64,000 bases of DNA from Massariosphaeria phaeospora (taxonomy: Eukaryota; Ascomycota; Dothideomycetes; Pleosporales): positions 2,046,001-2,110,000 of the forward strand of contig JAADJZ010000001.1 of assembly GCA_011032825.1 (NCBI GenBank), read 5' to 3'. The position numbers and the translations under genes were made by a program. The first letter of the stretch is position 1. Every line of letters begins with the position of its first letter. The notes below the pieces were generated by a model. The model made no database searches. It saw nothing but the letters and a program-made list of their open reading frames with translations, and had not been told where the DNA came from. Shown piece by piece: positions 49,711 through 59,041 of this stretch.

Positions 49711-50563
49711 CTAGTTCGGGCATGCGTTCTGAACATGGCCAGGCTGCTTGCAGCGGTAGCACACGCGCTCGTTGGACGCCTCGGCGGGGCAATCTCGCGA
49801 CAGGTGACCGACTTCACCACCTATACAACAGATTAGTTGACCGCAAGCTTTTTGAGTGCCATTCCACTTACAGTTGTAGCACTTCTGGCCTTGAGTGCAA
49901 TCACGGCTCATGTGACCGAAGCCACCGCAAGAGTAGCAGGTGGTCTGTCGCGCTCCTCCGCCGAAGCCGCCACCTTGGCCGCCTCCATAGCCTCCACCTT
50001 GACCGCCTCCACCTTGACCGCCGCCGTATGCTCCACCACCTCCATAAGCACCACCCTGGCTGCAGTTGCGGGCGATGTGGCCAGTTTTGCCACATTTGTA
50101 GCACTCTTGTCCACCGCCACCAGCACCGCCCGCGGCAGCACCACCACCCATGGGAGGGGCACCTCCGTTCTCCTGACAATCACGGCTGATGTGTCCGGTG
50201 GAGCCGCAGCGATAGCAAGTCTTTTCGGCTTGAGGCGAGGTGCACTCGCGGCTCAAGTGACCCTTCTCACCGCAGTTGTAGCAAGTAGGGTTACCTTTGC
50301 TGGGGCATTCGGCAGCGCGATGAGAGGTGTCTCCGCCTGTGATAAATTAGCTTTCTGGCCGAGCTAGAAAGAGGAGTTGGAACATAGGACGAATCCGGAA
50401 GGTCGTATATGGACTTCTGTGGATTCTGTCCATGCCCCTCCGAAGAGATCGGCGAAGTGGGAGAGGAAATTGAGGAAGATCGAGTTGGAACAACAAGCTC
50501 GGTAGACTTACAGTTGTAGCAGCCGCGGTTACCAGCACCACCTTGGGCACCGTAGGAGTTCAT
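49711..50563 (-). CDS. GIS2: CCHC zinc-knuckle nucleic-acid-binding protein Gis2/CNBP
   Basis: A cytoplasmic single-stranded RNA/DNA-binding protein associated with translating ribosomes and stress granules (Gis2 in yeast, CNBP in animals). Exons on the minus strand are 50563-50512, 50336-49872 and 49820-49711, giving 208 residues. Seven CX2CX4HX4C knuckles are visible: [14 protein letters not shown] (formed across the first splice), [70 protein letters not shown] (formed across the second splice) and [14 protein letters not shown]. That both splices rebuild knuckles is strong support for the model. Glycine-rich linkers with [10 protein letters not shown] repeats separate knuckles 3-4 and 4-5. 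The 175-nt first intron is longer than the second (51 nt). A further intron lies in the 5' UTR. Confidence 0.96.
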
Positions 50564-50589
50564 GTTGTGAGGAAAAGTTGTTGATAGAC

Positions 50590-50642
50590 CTGGTGGAAGT
50601 CAGGAAAGGCGTGCGCAACGCGCAAAGAATACGCGAACTCAC
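50590..50642 (-). other. 5' UTR intron of GIS2
   Basis: On the minus strand, AAG|GTGAGT at 50642 and CCACCAG| at 50590 bound a 53-nt intron ending 26 nt upstream of the GIS2 ATG. Splice sites are near-consensus; the call is from sequence alone. Confidence 0.65.
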
Positions 50643-51531
50643 CTTTGAGGCCGGCGCGGTAGGATGATTGAATTGAGAAATGGGTCGCAGATAATATTCG
50701 CACGTACTCTAAACCGCCGTACCAGAATATCTCACCAATTGAGTATAGCGGGGTGGTTCGAAAGGTGTCAAAAGGCTGTGAGAGTGGGAGGAGCGCAAGA
50801 GAATAAAAATTCGTTGTGTCGCCCGCGCCAAGACGCTAAAGGTGGACCAGCCCCACCGTCAGAACAGCCTTCTGGATCGGGAACGGGAACGTGGGCCGTG
50901 GTCAGGCCGATTGGAATGTAGCGGCTGGGGCGGGGGCTGGGGCTTGTGGAAACAAGAGACTCATCGTATCTTTGTTTGCTGTCTGTCTACTGTAAAACTC
51001 TTTACTGCAACTTTCATGTATCTGCTATCTACAAACTAGTTATTGTAGCAAACAATGACCTGTTTGCGCTCATCCATGGCAACATGAAAGCAACGGCAAA
51101 CAAAGAAAGAATGTCCTTATGCAGTTCGTGTAACCGAATCGCAATCTTTTAATTCTACCATGGTATTGAGTCCAAGACAACATTACCTCATGGAGTGCCC
51201 CCACAATCGGATTTTCAAGCGTGGAGATATACACATGACGGATGCGAATTACCCTAGGCCTATGTAATGCTGGCATCAACCTCTCTAGATTATGCCACGT
51301 TTTCTTATGCGGCTTCGAGCATTGAGAGATCAAAATTGATTTTTTAGCACTTACCCAATCCTCATGACCAGGAAAGGTATCCTAATAACATCTTCGTAGA
51401 ATATCATTACCTTTACGAAGCTCTGTTGGACACATCCCACTAGAGTACGTCTTGTTCGAGGTAATGTGTACAAAGAAAATGTAGGTGATAGATGGGGCAA
51501 TGTACCACATCATGGACCTGACTTTCCTCCG
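50643..51531. other. Intergenic between GIS2 promoter and the F-box gene
   Basis: About 890 bp, containing the GIS2 promoter and the 3' region of the F-box gene. No gene was seen. Confidence 0.5.
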
Positions 51532-53126
51532 TCAACTAAAGTCGTAAACAGCCAGAGATTGGCCCCCACCCCTCTTCTCCCGAAGGACCACAACGTTTTG
51601 CTCGTCAAATCCTACCCAACCGCGACTGATAGTCGAGTCGTCATGTGATTGATCAAGAAAGAAACGTAGGCCCAGCTTCTCCTCGGCAACAACTGTTCTC
51701 GCTGGTTGAACCCGTACGCTGAACTCGCCGCCGATGTCTGGCCTCCCATTCGTTACTGCGCCTTCGAGGTCCCACACTCGAAGCTCGTCCCCGAGACGAC
51801 TAACCGAGACCGCCTTTCCTCGTACACCAACATGAACACCAGAGACTGACGAGGTATGCCCCCATAGGCGGCTTCCTGGGCTAATTGAAAGCGCTGATGC
51901 TGTTGACGTCACAACATAAAATGCTAGCGTGTTGTCCGGACGAGTAACGAGAAGGTAAGGGTGCGTGTAAGACATCGAAGTGGGTGGTGATGATAGGGAA
52001 CTTGAGCCGGAGAGACAGTGAGAAGGGTCGTACACTTCCATTGCAGTACGAGATTCGAGGAGCTCTCCTTCGTGCGACAAGAGCGTTTCCTGAATACCAA
52101 CTGTCCATCCAGAGTGTAAGGTTGGGATAGAGTATGCGATAGAGGCCGTTACATGGTTAGTAGCCGTACGAAGAGACAACGACATTGGCGGCCAGGCGGT
52201 GTGCGATCTCAGAGAGTGCAACAACCGTGGAGATGAAGGACTACTATGACTAACAGCTTCCTCCTTAAGGTCATAAATCGAGAAGACGTGATCCTCGGTC
52301 ATGGTTAGTAGATACGGTGACGCGTACGCCAATGCAGTGAGGCACCCGTTCGCAGATGGTGGACGACTGAAGACTTTTGTGAACATGCCGTCTTCTCTAC
52401 TCAAGCCGAAAGCAGTTAGTGAACCATCCTCAAAACCCACTACTACCCTCACAGGTCCTTGTGGTATATTGTGGCAATCCACTGCCAATGATGTCGGTAG
52501 TCGCGGGGTATTGTTCTCGATCCCGGCCAGCGTCGTACAGGCCAGTAATGCACGCCTGTCCTTTGTATTCCATGCCCTTAGGCCAGATACAGAATCGGCG
52601 ATGAACAATATGCCTTTATGCATCAGTACCAACAGTGGCGGAGCTGGGGTACGCTTGGTAATGACGATTTCGCTAACCGCGCAGTTACCACGTGCCCAAT
52701 TGTGTCGTAGTCTGTACTGCTGCTTCCAGTTGGTGTTGGCTCCCTTTTTGACCAGGTCTCTGTCATCTAGCCATTTTGCCGCTTTGGAAGAGTACAGAAG
52801 GGGGTCAGGGCCGGCAGCATATCTGATGCCAGGTATCCGCGATGCTCTCGGGAGGACAAACTCGTTGTAGTAGGCGGCTTTCCATACCTCTACGTCAACA
52901 GCCAACCGTGCAAATTTTGTCGACACCCTAGACACTTGAGCAAAGCGTACTTTCTCAGGTAACGCGCAACATACCTTTGACAATCAATCAACGTGGCGAC
53001 CGGAAGGAACGAGAGAATACGCACTAGGATCTCTTCGCTCAGTTTCGACATCCTATCAGGGTTAGGCCGTCGGAGTCTCTTGTCATTCGGTCGCTCTCCA
53101 TGCTTGTCGCTGTAGACGCGCTTCAT
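51532..53126 (-). CDS. F-box protein with WD-repeat-like C-terminal region
   Basis: Probably a substrate receptor of an SCF ubiquitin ligase. Exons 53126-52975 and 52927-51532 on the minus strand give 515 residues. The acceptor at 52928 is chosen because it keeps frame and rebuilds the F-box: MSKLSEEILVRILSFLPVAT, then LIDCQRVSTKFARLAVDVEVW (about residues 26-68). A basic stretch precedes it (NDKRLRRPNPDR). The remainder contains blade-like beta repeats; the clearest WD-type unit is LWGHTSSVSGVHV followed by LGDELRVWDLEG near residue 410. This resembles other F-box/WD-repeat proteins, but individual blades are divergent and the substrate cannot be named. An ATG at 53177 would add 17 residues. 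It is transcribed away from SAE2, whose start lies 236 bp away. Confidence 0.85.
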
Positions 53127-53362
53127 CACGATGGGGTGGGGTGGGTGGAGGGGCAACCATGCGGCGACGATGTGCAATAAGTGTCGTACCGGGCTTAGCG
53201 AACATTATATAAGCGCCAAGCAATTCGCGAAGTCAGGTGCCTGGACGTCTTGCCGATGCAGATGGCTGGTATTCCTCAGCTATTACCGTCACTGAACAAC
53301 ACTCCACCCTCTTAATTTATCGTTGTTCATGTATTCACGCGAAGTGCGGTGACTACCTAAAG
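53127..53362. promoter_or_regulatory. Short divergent promoter shared by the F-box gene and SAE2
   Basis: Only 236 bp separate the two start codons, so both promoters and leaders must lie here. No specific regulator site was recognised. Confidence 0.6.
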
Positions 53363-55884
53363 ATGACGGACTTTTCGGAGTGGGTAGCCAAGAAGAAGGA
53401 CGTCTGGACACGCGTTTACGATGAGGTCATCGCGCCCGATTTCGAGCAGGAGTGGAAGAGGAGTCAGTAAGCCCGGCGAACGGTAACATCCTCGTTACTT
53501 ACAGTTTTAGGAGATGAAGAGCATCAGGATCTACTAAAGCGGAGTAAGTGCGCCTGGTTGACAGAAGATCGTCTTGTTAACAGAGTTCAACAGGAGATGA
53601 GCATCAACAGATCCTGGCTAGACATATTAACGACGAATTCATCAAGAATGCCTATCTTACAGAAGAAAACAGTAGACTTAAGCGAAGACTCGCTAAAAGT
53701 AGTATTGGTGGTACTGCAGCTGGAGAACATGTCGAGGAGGGCGCGACAGTATCCGCTGACGAATATCACCATCTCATCGACAAGTACAACGAACTGCACA
53801 AGTTGAATGAAGAGACAACGCAGAGGTTAAAGTATCTCGAGAAGAAGAATGTGGCCGTAATGCAAAAGAACAAAGAGATGAAAGAGAGCGTTATTGCCTG
53901 GCAACGGTTTAGCGACCGGTACAATGCACCAAAGATCAAAACGAGCGGAACTCCTGCAATCGATATACCAAAGCTTGTAGCACTCGATGATAGAGACGAA
54001 CTTCGTCCTTCCATGCCTTCTAGTCCACGCTCGTCCCTCGTCAGAACACCGGCATCACTTGCTGGGCTCGACAGATCCTCGCCCGTCCCAATGGCACCCC
54101 TTACACACGCCGAATTTCCGTCAGCGAGGGCATCTGGACATCCTTACGACAGTGGCATGATGGGAACTCGCATGGAGGTGCAGGAAGAAGTCGCCGATCC
54201 CCACCAAGCAGAGAAGGTGACTACCAACCCTCCTGCGAACGATATTTTGAACTATGTTATTCCGAACTACGCCGAAGATCCACCAGATTTTCCTCAAGAG
54301 CAGCCACGTGGCGAGAAGCTCGGCTCAAGCCAAACTACAGAGGACGAGATCATTCAACAAAATTCCTCACTAACCAGAGGCAAGTTTGCTATGACCGAGG
54401 AGAATGACGTGCCTGAGTTTGTCTCAGAAAGATCTTTGAAGCGCAAGCGCGGAAATCCTGTCGCGTTCCAAGTATACGCCGACCGTACCTCTTCAGATGG
54501 GACACCCAAGCGGCCATTTCGAGTCAAAGATGAGCAGTTCAGTAGCCCTCCCTCCATGAACGATACATATCACCTCATGCGCAAAGAAACAATGGATCTT
54601 GACGAGCTTGGTCCAACCGTAATCTCAACACCACACCGGAGACTCCGTAGGGCTCATCCCAGCCGCGAGAATCTGCCGGGGACTTTGCGCCATCAGAGAT
54701 CCTGTAGTGTTCCTCTCTTTCTCAAAGAGGAAGTACAGGTAGAGGATCACGACGATGAGGGTCATCTTCAGCACCTCCCGCGGAGCGAACATGAGCATGA
54801 GGTTGTAACTTCGGAGACCAGGGCATACAGCGAACCCATGGATTCTGCCGGAAGTGACTCACACGCTCTGCAACCATTAGATCCAAATGTTGTCAGCGCA
54901 CACGAGGGTACATCGAATAAACGACTTAAGAAGGGCATTACACGAGAAGCAGGGAAACATCAGCTTCTAGCAGAGTCGGGTGAAGAGCCACCGCCAACGG
55001 ATGAGAAATACCGAAGACTGTACCCAAAACTCGCCAGAGCGCAATTCAACCGGAAAATCAGGATCTCGAAAGGGACAGACAATGTGATTGAGACTCCTAC
55101 AAAGAGCAAAACTCCGACCACTGCTGCTTCCTCCAAGACCAATGCTGGGCAGATGCCGACTCCTCCGTCCAGCACAGCTCGACCGTCTTTCACGCCCTCT
55201 CGCCCGAGCCCAACCACAGGCCAACCTCCTCGCTCCAGAGCTCGCAAAGGTCCTGCCACTGGTCCTGTCCCGGAGTCTCGAATATGGCGGCTAGGCAAGC
55301 CCGAGTCCCCCGCGTCCCGCGCCAGCCTCCTCAAACAGGCCCCATCTCCGCCCAAACGCCAGCGCCCCCTCCGCACAACCCCCATCGACCAACTCTCCAT
55401 CACCGACTTCAAACCCAACCCCGCCTACAATCAAGGCTACACGTACGCATTCGCCGAAACCGTGCGCAAGCGCGGCGACCGCGCCTGCCTGCCCGGCTGT
55501 ACCGACCCCAAGTGCTGCGGCTCGACCTTCCGCACGCTCGCCGCGGCCGCCGCCCCACTGTCCGCATCGCAGGAGGAAGCCGTGCTGCAAAACTACCTCG
55601 GCGACGCGTACGACGGCTTCGGCCTCACGCAGATGGCCGCCGCGGAACGGGCGGAATTGGTCCTGCAGGCGCGCACGCGCGAAATGGCCGCGAAGCACGG
55701 GAAGCATAGGCAGGCGTACGAGCGCCACACGACGCCGCCGGGGTTCTGGAGAGTCGATTTTCCGACGACGCAGGAGCAGCTGGAGGATAGGCGGAAGGCC
55801 GAGGAGATGGAGAGGAGCGCTGTGCAGGAGCGCTGGATGGAGGCTATGCGGAAAGGCGGGAAGTGGATTTTTAGGGATGAGTGA
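53363..55884 (+). CDS. SAE2: DNA-end resection factor Sae2/CtIP/Ctp1
   Basis: Activates the Mre11 nuclease to start resection of double-strand breaks and to clip protein-blocked ends. Exons 53363-53462, 53511-53543 and 53594-55884 give 807 residues. All junctions are phase 1, using a GTCAGT donor first; the stronger-looking GTAAGC four bases later breaks the frame. The N-terminus is a coiled coil for tetramerisation (RHINDEFIKNAYLTEENSRL, then HKLNEETTQRLKYLEKKN). The long middle is disordered. The C-terminal Sae2/CtIP domain (about 690-807) reads DFKPNPAYNQGYTYAFAET, CLPGCTDPKCCGSTFR with the CxxC-type cysteines, ARTREMAAKHGKHRQAY, and TTPPGFWRVDFPTTQEQ, all hallmark motifs. The codon third-position G+C is notably high in this domain compared with the middle. 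It converges on RAD57, another recombination gene. Confidence 0.93.
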
Positions 55885-56230
55885 GGGGTGCATGGCGTGC
55901 GTTGTTGGATTTTGGGGTATGGCGCAGGCGCTTTTTGGATGGGCTTTGTTGTTGCATCGCGGATGGGTTGTACTGCTCGCTCGCTCGTACATGTTGATTG
56001 CATGGTCGAGCGATATTGTATTGTTAGTACGGGCTAGATTGAGGCGTATGGTATGATTTGCATAGTCTTATACAGTTTTTATATCTCTAGACTCTTTCTC
56101 AGTCCTCCGCCAGTCGTCGTTGGTAGGAGTCAAGAGGCTCATATGAAAGAACTCCCGCTGTCTGCACCTCGAGCTACAAGGGCTGAAATGCACCATTCGT
56201 CAGGGTAACTTTGATTATCTACGCAGTATG
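55885..56230. other. Short convergent intergenic region
   Basis: 346 bp between the SAE2 and RAD57 stop codons, holding both 3' UTRs, which may overlap. No gene. Confidence 0.6.
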
Positions 56231-57682
56231 CTATGATTTGTCTTTGGATACATGCCGTATCCCACTCTTCAACACCTCGAACTCCACACCTCGACCATCC
56301 GAAGGCGCGGCCCAAGGCGCAAACACGACCTTGAACCACCTGCGCCATTTCGAAATATGCTGGTCCTGATCGTCGTTCCACCGATCTTCCCCGTTGATAG
56401 TCAGGAGCGGGGCCCGACTTGCGAAGACGGGCAGCTTGACCAGCGCGATCCGACAGGCGATCTGATTCGTCCAGACAAGCCCCAACGAAGGCGTCTTCAG
56501 GCTCTGCGCTGAGTCAAACTGCATGTCGCCCCACCCGGTAAACCACCGTTGTTGGTGGTCGAGTGCCAGAGGGTCAGGCGTCAGAACCTGATTCTCTTCT
56601 TGCTGTGGCTCGCGAACAGTCGGTGTCAGGTAGGACAGAGGCTGTGGTGTGAGCTCGCGTTCGGCGCCCTGGCTGTTGCCGGAAGTAGTTCGTGAGACTG
56701 CATTGGACGAGGGACCGGCATGGGTCTTGGTGAAGCGGTCCGCCACCTGATTGGCAACCACAATCGCAATGCCTTCTGTCCGAGCCAGGTCGCGCAGCAG
56801 AGCTCCCAGCTGCACGAGCTGGCCACCTCGCTTTGCCATTGCTGCGGCACTGTTACGCTCGCCCTTCTTCTCGAACTCGGCGCGATAGTTTGCAGCGACC
56901 GAGTCCAGGATTACGAGCCCCACTCCATGCTTTCTGATGGCAACCGGCAGTTGGTAGCGCAGGATATGCTCCTGAGACTCGAGGTCTGGGGTTTGTATAC
57001 TCAATATTTTCGACAATGAGGGCTTTTCGTTGGACGGTAGCGCGGCCAGACTCGGGTGCGTGGAGAGTAGCTGTGCGAGGCGGGTGGTAGCGAGTGCTGC
57101 TTCAGTCGATATGTAAATGGCTGACTTGGAGAGGCCGCGTGGAGGAGGCAGCTGCGCAGCGAGTAGAAGGGTCAGCAGGAGCTGGGTTTTGCCGGCGCCG
57201 CTATAGCTTGTCAGTCCTGAAAGATGGGAATCAATGCATGGCAGACAGGGCTAGATTGGAACTGTTTGAGATGCAGAATTGTGATATAGCGGCATCAAGA
57301 TTATTTGCTCGTACCTCTCGCCAGTGACCTCAACCAGGTAGCCTGAGGGGATACCGCCGCCCAGAGCGGTATCGAGCTGTTCATCCAAGGTGCTTATTCT
57401 GCTCCATTCAAGCGCCGATGCCTGTGGGTTGCCCGGTGCAGCCAGAAAGCTATTGCGGCCAGCTTCCTCTCCGCCGAAAGCGAGGTGGCGGTGCAGGCCG
57501 GCGGTGACGGCCTCTACGAGCTTGCGCAGGTCGCCGGCCGGCAGCTGGGCACGCTTCGCGACATCAACCGCGTCGAGGGTGAGCAGATCGTTTGTGCTTA
57601 TCAGGGCCCTGTCGAGCGAGGGGAGCAGGTGGGTGTAGGGTCGTGTGTCCAGGTCGGGGAGCACCTGTAGCAAATCCGTCAT
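56231..57682 (-). CDS. RAD57: Rad51 paralogue Rad57
   Basis: A RecA-family ATPase that, with Rad55, stabilises Rad51 filaments during homologous recombination. Exons 57682-57315 and 57200-56231 on the minus strand give 445 residues. The splice builds the Walker A motif GESGAGKTQLLL in the context LVEVTGE; the acceptor was chosen for this. Walker B is GLVILDSVAANYRAEF. Upstream, SRISTLDEQLDTALGGGIP matches the loop entering the ATPase core. The N-terminal ~70 residues are helical, as in Rad57. An insertion of ~70 residues after NQVADRF is Ser/Thr/Pro-rich, seen in fungal Rad57 orthologues, before LGLVWTNQIACRI. The paralogue XRCC3 is the closest alternative, being the animal counterpart. Confidence 0.93.
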
Positions 57683-59041
57683 CGGTCATCGGCGGCCCGT
57701 CATTCGCGCGGCTCAGTGGACCAGCACAGGCGCAGCAGACTCGCAATCGCAATCCCAGGCCCGAGGTCGGCGGCGGGCTCGTTGTCGGGGGTGCGGCGAG
57801 GCTGGGCGTGGTGGCCGTCGCCGTGGGACGTGGACGTGATGTTGCAGGACGGTGCTGCTGACTAAGCCCAGATCACCCGTCACTGCCCACTTCACACGTC
57901 GCCTGGCGGGGTTACGCGGAGCAAAGGAACAGGACCCCAACCCCAGCAATGCGACCTGCAGCCTCATCCGCCACGCCCACGCCCAGCGCCGCCCAGCGAC
58001 CCAGCCCTTCCCCGCCGGTTCAGAGGCCAATCGCCCCGGGTCTGTGTTGTGACGACGAGCTGGCCCTGTGACCGGTGCTTGTCCACTGCTTGTCCCAAGA
58101 TAGCCGCCCCTCTCGCTGCAGGAAGGGCCCGTGAAGCATGAAATGGATTATGCCTTCCACGAGCATCCCTCCTTCAGCTCGCTTTCTTTGTGTGCAGCAC
58201 TAGCACAGCAGTGGTAGCTTCCATAGTCTACCCCACACGTGCGCTGCCCCGATTAACCGGTTCCACCTGGCCCTCAATCCGACGGTACGCGGGCGGCTAC
58301 TGAACCTCACCTTACCACTCCACACTTCCACTCGTCCGCAACAACTGACAGCGGCCTCTGCCTGCACGTCTAGCACTCCCGGGACCCACCTCCCACGAAA
58401 GCATTCTCCTCTTGGCCGAGATTGTGCGTCGTACATCACCGAGGCAGTTCTTTCCGCTCCTTTCTCCTCGTCGTCTGGTCTTGGTCAGCATCCGGAGTCA
58501 CACAGGCACTGATAGCGCGGTAAGCACCAACGCGAACGCTAACATTGACTGAAGCAGGACCCGACGTCACTCAGGTCACGCAACGCTGGGAAGCCTCTTT
58601 GCCATCTGGCAGCTCGTTTAGGCTCAGCACTACCCCGTAAGCTGTCTTCTTTTCCTGGTCAGTCCAATATGTTGGCTCGATCTTGGCCACTCATATCCCT
58701 ATCGTGCCGGCTTTCCGAGTCGACAGTCCGCTACCTCTACTATTTGACCGAGTCCCCCGCAATTGCAGAGCCTACCCTGCGCTTCACATGCCTTCCTGTC
58801 CGATGGTGGGGGGACACCCACTCTATACTAGTCTCCCCATTCGTCCTTCTCTGTATAAGAAACAGTTCCCTCCCTGCATCCTTTGTACTGGCGTACCGCT
58901 CGCCCACTCTTGCGCAGCGCACTCCAATGCCGGCCTACTGTCTTCAAGACTGCCATTACTTCTACCGTAGCGCCTTGCGTTTGCTGTCTATTAGCACCTC
59001 TATCTCGCCTCTCTATGCTTAGCTAATTCAACTCTTCCATC
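57683..59041. other. Divergent intergenic region between RAD57 and YAT2
   Basis: 1.36 kb with both promoters. C/T-rich from about 58.6 kb, consistent with a YAT2 leader. No gene recognised. Confidence 0.5.

Noticed and set aside
53467..53472. GTAAGC as SAE2 first donor
   Set aside because: It would leave phase 2 and every nearby acceptor then gives an early stop; GTCAGT four bases upstream fits phase 1 at both following exons.
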